DNA of 64,000 nucleotides from Anaeramoeba flamelloides. Its lineage: Eukaryota > Metamonada > Anaeramoebidae. The stretch spans positions 11,920,001-11,984,000 of the forward strand of contig JANTQA010000032.1 of the NCBI GenBank assembly GCA_027625915.1. Reading direction: 5' to 3'. How positions within the stretch are numbered: the stretch's first letter is position 1; every line of letters begins with the position of its first letter. Below, piece after piece: positions 12,301-24,420 of this stretch. The notes beneath the pieces are model-generated. The model saw nothing but the letters and a program-made list of their open reading frames with translations. It did not search any database and was not told the origin of the DNA. A program made the translations under genes and the position numbers.

Positions 12301-15278
12301 TACTGTTAAGAATAATAAATAAAGGAATCAATAAATACTTAATTTAGAATGGGTAAATTTAGTAAAAAAAAATGATTACAGATACACCCATAGCTTAAAA
12401 AAAGTTAGGAATTTTTTTTTTTATGATTTTGTCAGAATTAAACCTTTTTTTAAGTTTAGTGTTTTTAAAAAGTGTGAACATTTTTTTTAAAAAGGTTCTT
12501 TCCTTCACACTTCAACCTCTACGTCGCATTTAAAGACTGTGTCCTCACTTTATTAAAACAGAAAACGTTCTCAAAAAGTTTTAATTCTGAAAAAGTTTTT
12601 ACTTTGTTAAAATAAAAAACTTGATATGTTTTAAAAAAATCTTCACTTTTTTTCAAACAACTGTAATTTATTAAAAAATTTTTTTGCTTATACTTTTTTA
12701 AAAGAAGTCTATTAAAAAAAAATAATATAAAATAAACGAAATTATAACAACAACTATAAATATTAAAAAAATACAACTTTAACACAAGAAAATATTATTT
12801 TTATTTTCAACAATAACCATAAAATAAAATCAAATTAAAGATTTAATTTTTGAATAAAAAATTTCACTTCAAAAAAAGCAATTAAATCAATTTTTCCAGC
12901 TCCTAATCCAATCTAAATAATGTTTTTATCATTTAGAATTTTAGATTGAAATTGATCTGATAGTTTTCAAAAATTTATTCAAAAAAAAAAAAATAAAATA
13001 AATTCCTATATTTCTTGAAATTAGAGGATTTCAATACATTTTTTTTTTTTCAATCCAAATCTATTTTTAAAGAATCTCTTAATATCAAAAAACTGATTAC
13101 CTAAAATTTTTTAACTTGTTAAATTCGAATTTCAAAGAGATTACTCTTCATTTTATTCTAAATTAACATATTTTTAAACGTGTTTCCAAAATCAACTCCA
13201 TTTCACTCAAAGGTGCCCAGCCAAAAATGAATCATTCACTTTTTTTTTCAAGAATCAATCAAACTACGATTGCTTAGAAATAATAGAAATAATATACTTT
13301 GGATTAGGGTTGAGATTCAAAAAAGAAATAACTAAATAAACCATAAATTTCAAAAAAAAAAAATGTTAAAAAAATTTTTGAGTAACCTTTCATTGGAATG
13401 TCTAGTGGAAAAATTTTACAATTTCCTTGGAAAATTAAAATTGTTGACAATAAGATTTTTTAATTGTAAATTTATGAATTTTAAAAGAAAATTAAAATCC
13501 TCACTTTTCTGTATGTTAACTTGGAGTTTAAAATGATTTTTTTTTTCAAATCGACTTTTTAAAAGAAAATAAAAAAGAAAAGAAAAAAAAAATTTACTAA
13601 ATGAGAAAAAATCAAAAATCAAAAATCAAAAAAAAAAAATTGTCCAAAATGAGAAAAAATGACTTTGATCTAAAAATTGAAAATTTATTTTGAGAAGAAT
13701 AATGAATTAAAACCATAGAATTTGTTTTATTTCTTCAATAAAACTGGCCCCATTTTACTGAAAAAGAGTTTAAATGAAAATTGTTTCAGTTTATTATCTT
13801 TGAAATTTTTTTTCTTTATTAGTTTATTGATCTACACTTCCTCTTCATTTTTTAATATATTCAAATAAAAAGTCAATATTATTTTTGGATTATCTGAAAA
13901 TTAGAAAAAAAAAAAAAAAATACCGAAATTGTAGCGAAAGAAATCTCGATTTATTATTTTTGAAAATTATTTATTATTTTCTTTTTTTTTGGGATAAATT
14001 AATTGATTTATACTCTTTAAATCATTTATTTTTTAATTTTAATTTAATTGTAAAATAGATTCTGATGACTGTGCAATTTATCCTGATTGTAATAGATGTG
14101 CTGCACATTATGCTGATAGAAACTGTGGTTGGTGCGCTTCTGATAAAAAATGTTATCAAGGAACAAAAAGCGGATCTTCAAATGGAAAATGTAAAGGTGT
14201 CAATTGGAATTATGGATCAAATGCTAAATGTTTATCTTCAGGTAAAAATACTCCAAAATTTTCATTTTCTAAAAATTTTTTGGTTAAATGAAAAAAAAAA
14301 AAAAAAAAAATTTCAAAGAAAATTATCTTGTTGATTTCAAAAAGAAAAAAATTAACACCCCGAATGAAAGATTCAAATTTTAAATTTAAATTTTTTTATT
14401 TTGCTTTCCTTTTGAAATTTTTTTTTTTTAAATTTCCTCATTTTTAAAATGGATTTAATAATTTTTCAAATTTCATTTATATTACCTTGATAACGAACAA
14501 ATTCTAATTACTATTTTTTAACTTCACAAATATGTATCAAATATATTATTTTTTTTCAATAGAATGTAATAATTATGATTCCTGTGATGTCTGTTTAACA
14601 CATTTTGCTGATAGAAAATGTGGATGGTGTACCGTAGATGGATTGAGTTATCATTGCTTAAGTGGAGATGGAATGGGTGCCACTAGTATGAATTGTACAG
14701 ATAATTGGTATTATGGACCAAACGCTAAATGTACCGGGCCAGCGCCATCACCTACCGTTTATCCATCACCAACACCATCACCAACTATTACACCATCACC
14801 ATTCCCAAAGGATGAATGTACAAAATATTTCGACAACTGTTACACTTGCTTGACACATTACGCCGATCGAAAATGTGGTTGGTGTTCAGATACCAAGAAA
14901 TGTTTCTCAGGGAATGCCAGTAACCCAATTGACGGCAGTTGTTCTTCAAAAGATTGGTTATGGGGACCAACAAAATCTTGTCAAAAGCCAGTGCCAACAA
15001 CATCGCCAACGAAAAAACCTTCGTCAACTCCTAAAAATCATAAATTAAGTAGTGGCGCAATCGCTGGAATTGCAGTTGGATCTGCTGCAGGTGCAATCAT
15101 TCTCATTGTGATCATCGTTGTTATTGTAAGAAAAAACAACAAACAAAAACAAGGTTATACACAAATTCAAACGAAGGGACAAGAAGGAAGTATTAATTAT
15201 ATTAAATCTGAAGATGACCTTTTAAGTGGGGATTTTAACAGCGATGAAGATGACTATTCTGATTCAGATCTTGTCTAA
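9308..15278 (+). CDS. type I membrane protein with six PSI-like cysteine-rich modules
   Basis: Five exons: 9308-9614, 9833-10021, 10145-10384, 14059-14241 and 14563-15278. They join to 544 residues. All four introns are GT-AG and all are phase 1. A signal peptide (residues 1-20) is followed by six modules of about 60 residues, each with eight Cys in the order C-x5-C-x2-C, then CGWC, then three more. HYADR precedes CGWC and W-x-G-x-N follows. This is the PSI/plexin-repeat pattern. Modules 1, 3 and 5 are followed by Pro/Thr-rich stalks. Exon 5 carries modules 5 and 6, then one membrane helix (AIAGIAVGSAAGAIILIVII...) and a 50-residue acidic cytoplasmic tail ending SDSDLV. It is probably a cell-surface receptor or adhesion protein; the ligand is unknown. 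Modules 1 and 3 are nearly identical in DNA, which suggests recent duplication. Intron 3 is 3.67 kb and holds repeat copy B. Confidence 0.85.
12820..13975. repeat. dispersed repeat, copy B (in PSI gene intron 3)
   Basis: The outer parts match copy A (4630-5190). The middle part, about 13188-13780, matches copy C (16040-16545), for example 'AGAATCAATCAAACTA' and 'TTGTTGACAATAAG'. It looks like one element nested inside another. It sits just upstream of exon 4 of the PSI gene. Confidence 0.6.
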
Positions 15279-16019
15279 AAATTTTAATCACTTTTATTTC
15301 TTTTTTCTTTTTACTCTCTTCGTTTTACTCTACTCTTTTTTCTCGTTTTTCTTTTTTCTTTTTTTCTTTTTTCTCGTTTCTATATATTTTTTTCATTTTT
15401 TTTATTTTATTATTCTTTCTTCTTTTTAAACTTTTTTTTAAATATTTTAAAAAATTTAACAAATTATAGCAAAAATAAATGAGTACACGAGTAATTTACT
15501 TTTTAATTATCTTATTCAATTTGAGATACAAATATTAATTTCTCAAGATTTGCAAAATAAAATCCTCAGGATATGCTTCTAACTTTGATGTGTTGTGAAT
15601 ATTTAGTTTTAACAATCTTTTTTATTGAAACACACAAATACCAACATTCAATTACACTTTTTTAAAAAAATCAAAAATTATTCTATTTTTATTCTCTTGT
15701 AAATCTTAATGGAAACTAATTATCCTGAAAATAGCTTCGATAAAGTTTAAAATATTTTTCATTTGAAATCATTTAGTCACTTATAGAGAATTTAAAAACA
15801 AAAACAATTATTATTTTTTAAAAAAGCAAAATAATATTAGGAAAATTCAGTTATTAATTCTTCAATTAAAATACAAATTTCTAAAGAATAATTAACAAAA
15901 ATATTCATTATGTGCAGTGAATTAGGATAGACATAGAAAAGGTTTCAATTACACAGATTATTTAAAGAAAACTTTAATGGAAATCCAGTAATCTTAAAAT
16001 AATTTTAAAAACAACTGTT

Positions 16020-16545
16020 GCAAAAGATAAATTTTTTTTATATAAAATCCATTTCAATCAAAGGTTCCCAGCCGAGAATGAAGAATTCGTTTTTTTTTTT
16101 TTTAAGAATCAATCAAACTACCATTGTTTGGAAAAAATAGAAAAAATAAACTTTGGATTAGAGACAATATTCTTAAAAGAAATACCTAAATAAACAATAA
16201 ATTTTTAAAAAAAAAAAATATTAAAAAATTTTTTGACTACCTTACATTGGAATGTATTGAGCAAAATTTCTCAATTTCTATGGAAAATTACAATTGTTGA
16301 CAATAAGTATTTTTTAATTGTTAATATATGAATTTTAAAAATAATTACAAAGCCACAATTTTCTTAATGTTAATTTAGAGTTTCAATTTTTTTTCTAACT
16401 AACTTTTAAAAAAAAATAAAAAAGAAAAGAAAAAAAAAAAATGTAATTTTAGATTGAGAAAAATAATGAATTAAACACAGGGAATATAGTATATTTCTTC
16501 AATAAAACAGGATATATTGAACTGAAAAGGAGTTTGTTCGAATGA
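16020..16545. repeat. dispersed repeat, copy C
   Basis: Close match to the middle of copy B (13188-13780). The match starts at 'CAATCAAAGGTTCCCAGCC' and continues through 'TTTTTTGACTACC', 'ATTGGAATGT' and 'TTGTTGACAATAAG'. It contains no gene. It lies 0.75 kb beyond the stop of the PSI gene. Confidence 0.6.
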
Positions 16546-17487
16546 AGTGTGTCTAATAAGTTGATAGATATATATATATATATCACGAGAACTGTTAAAA
16601 TCTGTATTAAAAAAAATCTAAAATATCTAAATATTTTCTTAAAAATTAAAAAACTAAAATTTTTAGCCAAAAATTATAAAAACAAACAAATATTGAATTG
16701 ATCTTCAATTGAAGAACAGAGAAATTTTAATAGATTTCTATATGATTTTAAGAACAATATTCTTACTATTTTAACATGATTAGAAAAATAAGATTCTACT
16801 CATTGAGAAACGAACTCGAATAGTTTTATTTCAAAAAGTCACAAATTGGAAAGTTGGTAATTATTTCGAAAGGTTTTTAATTAAAGGTGTAAGTAACTAA
16901 TTAATTATCTACCGACATAACATAATAATTTTCTTTATTGGCAATAGTGATTACGAAATTTGATGGCTATATGAGAACAGAAGGGTGATATTTGAAAGGT
17001 ATATTCATAATTTATTTTGAAATTGTGAACTTAAATAATAATAAGGTTTAAAAAATAAATATTATGTTCTATCAAAACCTATTTTTACTAAATCAGATAA
17101 ATCAAAAAATGAAATAAAAAAATGTTTTTTTAACAATTAATGTTCATAAGATTAAGAATATTTTGGAGAAATAATAAAAAAATCGGATTGGGGTTAATTT
17201 TTCCAAAAAGAAATATATTAAAAAAGTGAACTATTTTTCCAAAAATTGAAAATGTTGAATATCAATTAAATATCCAATTTTCAATTTTCCAAGTTTTTTA
17301 AATCTTTAAAATAGTTCACAATAAGATTTTTTAATGATCAATAATGAATTATTTTTAAAATAAAACATTAAAAGTTAACACAATTTTCGTTTTATTTTTT
17401 AAATTTTCAATGATTTTATTTAAAAAATTGTCTATCATAATAAAGGGGGGGGGGGAGTATTAAATGAAATAAAATAACCAAGAAATA

Positions 17488-17533
17488 ATAATAATAATAA
17501 TAATATGTATATATATATATATATATATATATT
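17488..17533. repeat. TAA/TA microsatellite
   Basis: Trinucleotide ATA/TAA units pass directly into a run of TA dinucleotides ending near 17533. Confidence 0.85.
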
Positions 17534-17702
17534 GGTAGATATTCTCTGTTATAAATGATAAACTCAATCATAATTGGGTAAATTAGTAATTCTGAATTGT
17601 AAGGATTTTTTTAGTAATATTTTGAGAAATAGATTACTTTTAAATCTAAAGAATTTCACAAATGAATTTTAAAACTTCTTTCATTTGGTTGATCTAATAC
17701 TA

Positions 17703-18761
17703 AACTCAATTCCAAAAAATGGGACACAAAAAAAAATTACATTAATAAAAATATACTCCAAAATACATGATACTTGAACATTAAAATAATAAAAGACCCG
17801 AAAATATTTAATTAATACTATTTATATATTTTATAGTAAATTTAAAATTCAATTCGAAAAATAAAAAAGAAAAAATAAAAAAAAGTGTGCCGCTATTTTT
17901 GGAACACGGTTGCCAAAAAATCCATTTTTATTGAAAGAAAAATTAATAAAAACTATTAATAGATTCAACTTGTCTTTTGATAACTAAATCTATCCTTTTA
18001 AATATAGAGTTTACTAATTATCTTAGGTTTCCCAACTCAAAGTATTTCATACATTAGTGAAAATTTTAATAAATTCTTCTTCGTTTTTTGGGTTACAATT
18101 TTTCAGCTGAGTATTCATAAATTCCCAATTGGATTTAAATTTGTGGAATTGGGGGTCAAGGGTCCAGAATATTACATCCCCGATTTAAGTAAGTTTGAGT
18201 TTTTTTTGAGGTATGTGGACAAGCTCCATCCTTTTGGAAAATCCATTTCAACTCACCATATTCTGAATTAGCGAGTTGAATTTCCTTTGATTTTTTTGAT
18301 AATATCATTAATAATACATTCAGTATTCACATTTCCATTAATAATAATAAGGTCTGTTTGTAGGCCATGTGTCCTAGCACACCATATCATGATTTTTTTT
18401 CAAAAAAATTTTTTCTCGATAAAAAAAGAATCTTTTTTCTTTTTGAGAGAAAAAAAACAATTTTTTTTGTGATCAGAATGAAAACTTTTAAATTTCATTT
18501 TAAAGTGATTTTGAGATTTTCGAAAGGTTTTGAAAAAAAAAGAAAATTTTTTTTTCAATTGAAATAAAAGAATACAAAAAAAATCAAAAAAATTATTGAA
18601 AATCAAAAATCAAAAAATAATGAAAAAAAATGATATATAATTAACTTTAAAATTATTTACATTGATTGTTAATATCTAATGTTTCTATTTAAGAGTTAAA
18701 TATCACTTTTCTTGGAATTAAATTGATTTTGAAGGTGTGCCCCAATTTTTGGAATTGAGTT
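17703..18761 (-). mobile_element. decayed Tc1/mariner DNA transposon
   Basis: The ends are a 27-bp imperfect inverted repeat (left AACTCAATTCCAAAAAATGG..., right the complement ending GGAATTGAGTT), each flanked by TA as expected for this superfamily. On the minus strand between about 18060 and 18400, broken frames still show the C-terminal DDE transposase landmarks: a Trp-phe-gln-lys-DGACPHTSKKTQTYLN stretch with the second catalytic Asp, and further on a WPPNSPDLNPIE-like remnant (ILDP-PP...LNP-like). Only part of the transposase is recognisable and it is interrupted by several stops and frame changes. An additional TIR-like motif (GTGTGCCGCTATTTTTGG) at about 17885 hints at a second element or an internal rearrangement. 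Fully inactive. Confidence 0.75.
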
Positions 18762-21134
18762 TATATTTAGGTTAAGAAAATAGGGTATTTTTTAAAATTC
18801 TTGCAGTAAATAAAGGTTTATTGGGTGTATTTGTTTGATTTTATAATTATTTACTATCTATTATAATGAGAATTAAAAATAATTATGAATCCGATTGAAA
18901 TTTTTTCTATAGTTTTCTTTTTCTTTGGTTTGAATCTTTTGTAACTTTTTTTTGATTTTGTTTTCAGTTTTTTGAAATTAATTTTTACTTTATCGTCAAG
19001 GTATCTAATCATAAGAGTTTGATGAAAAATCCCCTTATCATAACAATAAATTTCAAAATTTTTAGTATTCATATTAAACAGCATTAAGGCCATTTTTTCT
19101 AAGTACGAATTTTCTATATCATTTTTTTTTAATATATTTTAATAATTAGTTTTTTTTTTTTGATTTTATTTGAATAAATTTAGATCTTTTTACAAAAATC
19201 AAATATAGACAGTTCTTTGAGCTACTATTTAGTACATTAATCGCCTTTTTTTGCATTTTCAAAAGATTTCTCAATATTTTATATTCATATCTTTTTTTCA
19301 ACAAACATTAGTACCTGCTTAGTCATAGTTGAAACTTTCAAAATTTGGTAAATGTGGTATTTGAAAAATTTTAGATAATTTTTCATTTTTCTATTTAATT
19401 TTCAATTTTAATAAATTTATATTATTCTTTTTGAATGCCATATTGGAGTTATAGACTGTTTCAAATGCCTGATTTTTACAGAATTCAGATGAATTGGGTC
19501 AAATTTTTGATTGTGCTCTATTCTTTTTAATTAAAAAAAATTTAACCATACTTAGCTCGGTTTTTTTTTTTTTTTTTTGGTATATTCTGAAAATCTATTG
19601 ATTTTCCAAATCTTAAGAAAACCCAAGAAAAACTCATGGTAATTTATTTGAATTGTTAAGAGTAGAATAAAATTTATGATTATTCTCTATTCATCTAAGT
19701 TCCAGACAAAATAACTTCAAACAAGTGAACTGTTAATCAACATGCGCAAAAATGATTTCATATTTTTTTGTGATTTCTTGATATATTTGTGAAATCGTTT
19801 TTGTATATCTGTAGTCATTCTTTACTAAAAAAAAAAAAAAAAAAAAATTTAAAGCTTAATTTATTTTTTATTGAATTCCAAACTTCAGTAATGTTGAAGT
19901 AAAAAGAAAATTATATTTAGCTCTTAAAAAATGAAACTAAAAAATATTTTAAACAAGTAAAATCAACAACAATGTGTGTTTCTTCGAATAATATTTTGTA
20001 AGTAGCTAAAATAAACAAAACTTTTGAGTTTATTTGTTAAATCAATAATTATCTGAATGGTTATTGGCTAATTATTCATTTTTATCTGGATTTTGGGTTC
20101 TCAGAAAGTTTTTAAATTTTCATGTAAATATTTATTAAAATTTCTATAGTTACTATCTTTGTCATTTAAGAACGGTACAATATATATATATATATATATC
20201 ATTTAATTTAAAAACCCTAATTTATTATTATTATTATTATTATTATTTGTATTTTTTTGAACTGTGTAATATAATTTAGTCATTATTATGTTTAACATCA
20301 ATAAACTATTTACTTATATTCTTATTTTAAGTAACAAAAAAAAATTTTTTGAAGGTGATTCTTTTTTGAAAAATACTTTGATTTCGACATTTTTAAATCT
20401 CGTTAAAGTTGAAAAAATTGTTTACATTCATTCCAAAATCAATTAATTTCAATTGTTTATTTGTTCTGTAACCATCTATATTTGCCAGCGTAAGAATTGT
20501 GTTTGATTCTTTTCGATAAAAATTACTCATTTGAAATATAAAATAAAAAAAATCTCCAAGATCTTAGAAAGTGCCAAAGAGCGCCACTTCGAAACTAACA
20601 TTCTTGGATTCAAAATTGTAATTCACACATTTTTACTTTGAAATTGAGTGTCTCTCTATGGGTTTTTTTTGAAATTTTTTGTATAGTTTTTCTGTGTTGA
20701 TTTTCAGACATTTATCTGTCATCAATTAAATTTTGATTTGTTTCTCAATAGTAAAGACTATCTTATAAAATTAACTTTCAAATTATTTTTCCATTTTATA
20801 AAAAATTTTTTCACTGTAATAGCGGTACCCTTTAGAAACAGTGAGCTGATGATTATACTTGTGGTTAAAAAATTTTCAAAACAAGTAATTATTGTTAGAA
20901 TTTATGTTTTAATAAAAAACAATAAAAATACCATAAACACCAAAAATATAGAGCGAATACTTTTTGCATTCTTGAGATATTTTCTGGTTTTAATTTTTAA
21001 TTTTTCTTTTTGATTTATTTTTGTTTATAAGGGAAATTCTTGAGCATTATTCAAGTTTAATAGATGGAAAAAATAAGATTTTCAAAAAAATTTCAAAATA
21101 AACAAAATTAAAAAAAAAAATTATTTTTTTCTCT

Positions 21135-21589
21135 TTAATCAAGTTTAAGCTCTAAAGTTTCTGCTGCTTCATCTTTTTCGTTTTCATTTTCATTTTCTAT
21201 TTCAATTTCCCCTTCTGTTTGGAGAATTTGATCAAGATAAGTTTGAACTTTATTTGGTTTTAAAATTTCAAATTTCTGCTCTTTACCAACAACGGCAATT
21301 CCTACATTGAGCTTTGTAAGTGTTTCTTTCCCAGAGGATTCTTTTAAAGCTTTAACGCCATGAAGAACTAATTCTTCTAGTCCCAATTCTGGGAATGCTT
21401 TAAAGTTTTTTTCCAAATAAGTTCTTGCACTTTGTGATCTTGATCCAATGGCTTGTGCGTAATAACTAAAACAATTTCCGCTTGGTGAGGTTTGGTATAA
21501 GTGTGTTTTGTCACCCTTCGTTTATTTTTTTATTCAGCAATTAATTCGTTTTTTATTGTTTTTTATTTATTTTTTGAAAGAAAAAGAAA

Positions 21590-21620
<31 letters not shown>

Positions 21621-22356
21621 GAAAAAAGTTGTCAAATACTTTGTATAAAAAAACATTTTTAAAAGTGGTCTTAAAAAACACAAATAAAAGAAATATTAGG
21701 AAAAACAAACATCATATCCAATTACGAGAAGGCCAACACCATATGGTCTTCTTCCCCATCTTTGGGTATTTCTTTGTGATTCTAATTTGAAATTAAAAAG
21801 AAAACAAAATAAAAAAATGTTTGTTTTGTTTAGGGAAAAATGTAAAATGATGCTACTTTTAAAAAAGAAAAAGGAAAAAGGAAAATTTACTCATTGCAAG
21901 AGAAGAAACAACTTCACCTGTTGGCAAATCGGATCCATAAACAAACTTGTGGTGGAGTGTTTCGTTTCTCATAAACTTAAGTAATACACGTGCGTCTGCG
22001 GTCAAACCAGAAATAGCTATTCCCATATGCCCATCAACTTTAAAGATCTTTCTTTGATGGGAACTTAATTCATCGGAGCTCCTCATGAGTGTAACAACAA
22101 CTGCATGTGTTTTACTCTTTAAACCTAAAGCAGTTGAGCCTTGAGCAACTGCTTGCATGGCATATTCAATTTGATAAAGTCTTCCTTCAGGGCTTTTTGT
22201 ACATATTAAAAACAGGTTTGGCGATAGTATTTGAAAAAAAAAGAAAAAAGATCAGAGAACCTATCCAAGTAAAAAGTAAATAACAGAGCACCTTAAAATA
22301 AAAAATTAAACAAACCTATAAATTGAAATATCTGAGTCGTATTGTGTTCGAAACAT
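21135..22356 (-). CDS. PSMA1: 20S proteasome subunit alpha (alpha-6 / PSMA1 type)
   Basis: Four exons on the minus strand: 22316-22356, 21891-22192, 21711-21781 and 21135-21515. They give 264 residues, against about 263 in animals. Introns are GT-AG of 123, 109 and 195 nt. The alpha-subunit N-terminal motif SPEGRLYQIEYAMQAV is intact. The alpha-1-specific signatures follow: GLKSKTHAVV, SHQRKIFKVD, GLTADARVLLKFMR, then TQRWGRRPYGVGLLVIGYD and AIGSRSQSARTYLE. As an alpha subunit it forms part of the outer ring gating the proteolytic chamber of the cytosolic and nuclear proteasome and has no active site. The tail is acidic (ENENENEKDEAAE). The start at 22356 begins MFRTQYD and matches the family. 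Intron 3 contains a GAAAAA tandem run. A MITE lies 124 bp upstream of the ATG. Confidence 0.95.
21579..21620. repeat. GAAAAA hexanucleotide tandem in PSMA1 intron 3
   Basis: About seven units of GAAAAA, degrading to poly-A at the right end. It lies wholly inside an intron. Confidence 0.8.
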
Positions 22357-22479
22357 AATATATAAGAAAAATTTTTGTTGAAAAAAGAGAGGAAAAATGA
22401 AAAAAATTTTTTTTGAAATTTAAGAATCGGCCTATGTAACAAACAAAAAAAATACTGTTAATATTTAAAGTTATGTTTA

Positions 22480-22922
22480 CAGTTGAGAGAAAAATGGTTA
22501 GACACCATTTTTAAATTGGGAACATTAGTAAAATTGAAAAACAAATCCTATTGATAACTAGATGACTTTTATATAAATCCAGGTTTAAAGGTGTTAAAAG
22601 TTAATTAATCTGTGGTGTGTGTAGAATACTCATTTGAATGATTGATAACTAAAGTAGATCATGCTATTTTAAAAAAAATCCAAGTCTTGGTAAAGTTTAC
22701 TATTAATTCTGAAAATGGAAATTTTTAAACTTGCTTTAGATTATAAGAGATAGGGTTTTGGAAAAAGTAGAATTACATTAATCGTTATTCTAATAAGTAG
22801 ATTATTGTTATTTTCTTTAGTTATTTCACAAACAATTGAAATTAAAAATCATTTTCAGTAATGTTCCCAATTAAAATTGCTGTCAAACTATTTTTCTCTG
22901 TCCAACATTTTTCTCTCAACAG
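22480..22922. mobile_element. MITE, TTA target duplication (copy 1)
   Basis: 443 bp, flanked by TTA at 22477-22479 and 22923-22925. The ends are CAGTTGAGAG and CTCTCAACAG. Inverted repeats extend inward some 70 bp, through a subterminal block with 'GGGAACATT' and its complement. The core is nearly identical to that of 59317-59774. There is no open frame. A 3-bp TTA duplication suits PIF/Harbinger-type (Tourist-like) MITEs; Tc1/mariner with a TA target is an alternative. Confidence 0.85.
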
Positions 22923-23574
22923 TTATGGGCAAAAAAGTCGAAAAAGTTGATAGAAATGATTAAAATTTTTTATTTTATCTTTTTTTGGAATTTATGTGAT
23001 AAAAAGATTGTCTAAAGATAAATTAATTATCATCTTGTAAATGTTTTAAAATAAAAATCCTCTCTTTCATTTCCATTATAAGATCGTGTCTATATTACTA
23101 ATTAGGATAATATTGAATATAATAAATGATCTCGAAGAAATAAGGGGTTAACAAAATGTAATTTTAATTTTTAAATACTGTTTTCAAATTAACCCGGACA
23201 TAAATGTTATATCCACCTTAATCTTGATAAACAATTTTACAAAAAAAGGGTACTATTTGCTAATTTTCCTCTTTTTAATAACTTCACTTTGAAAAAATAC
23301 TTTAGATTAAAAAAAGATCTTTGATCATAAATTATTCTGAAAGATATTTTCTAATTTAAAATGAATACTTCAATTTTACAGTACTATTAAGATTTTTTTC
23401 AAATTTAATTGTAAAACAATTTGCTAAATTTAATTTTACAGAATTTAGTGATTATTTATTATCTTTCAAAGGTATTTTAAATTTAATAAATATCTTTTAA
23501 ATGTTAAAAAAATTATTTTAACAATTAAAGAATTATTTATTGTTTTAAATACAAAAAAAAAATACTTTTTTTTT

Positions 23575-24420
23575 GATTTTCGGTTAGGTTTTTTTTACAT
23601 TTTGGATAAACTGAAAATTAGAAATTTTAGGTTCATTTCAAAAAGTAAAAAAAACTAGGACACTTTTCATTAGGTTTTCTGATTTCAAATAATTCTGTTA
23701 AATCTTCGTTTTTGCTCAATTCTTTTGAATTCTGGAAAAGAGTCGCTAGGTTTCTTTTTTATTCATTATTTCAAAGAAAATTAATTAAATTTCCCTTTCC
23801 ATATTAAATCTAAAAAAATTGAGATTGGGTTTTATTGAGTTTTCTGTTTATTTGTAAAATCTAATGATTTTGGTTAGGATTTTTGGAGTTTTCTATTAAT
23901 TTGTGAAGTGTTCTAGGTTTTTTTGAGGTTTTCTATTTTATTAGGAAAATCTATGTTTATTTCAAAAAGTAAATAAACATAACCAAAATCAATATATTTT
24001 AGTTCACAAATAAATAGAAAACTCAAAAAAACCAAACTAAAATCTATTGATTTTCGTTATAAAATAGAAAACCTCAAAAAACCCTAGAAAACTTAACAGA
24101 TATAAAAGAAAATCTCAAGAAAACCTAGACACTTGATGGTGCTCTATGGCACTTGTCGGACACTTTTGTTGGGTTTTCCAGAATTTAAAAGAATTAAACA
24201 AAATTAAAATATTTTACTCAATTCTTGTAAATTCTGGAAAAGCAAATGTCTATTTTTTTTTTTTTTAATTTTGGAAATAAACTGAAAATTAAATAAATTT
24301 AGATGTTTATTTCCAAAAATTAAATAAAAAATAGAGTTATCTTTTACAGAATTTACAAGAATTGAGTAAAATATTTTAATTTTGTTTAATTCTTATGAAC
24401 TTTGGAAAACCTAGGACAAT
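23575..24420. repeat. palindromic AGGTTTTTT repeat cluster (locus 1)
   Basis: Alternating blocks of TTAGGTTTTTT...GAGTTTTCTATTTATTT and their reverse complement AAATAGAAAACTC...AAAACCTA. Short hairpins 'TTTTCCAGAATT...AATTCTGGAAAA' are interspersed. The same vocabulary recurs at 48660-49230 and 63425-63745. No coding capacity. Confidence 0.75.

Larger units (their letters stand above)
15279..21134. other. intergenic region with transposon fossils and microsatellites
   Basis: About 5.9 kb. It holds repeat copy C, a dead Tc1/mariner element, a G11 run at 17445-17455 and TA/TAA microsatellites (about 16567-16582, 17488-17533 and 20180-20250). A 79-residue minus-strand frame at 18854-19093 resembles nothing I recognise and is not called. 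Confidence 0.5.

Noticed and set aside
18854-19093. 79-residue minus-strand frame next to the Tc1 fossil
   Set aside because: Lys-rich and low complexity toward the end, with no motif or splice partner. Not enough to call a gene.
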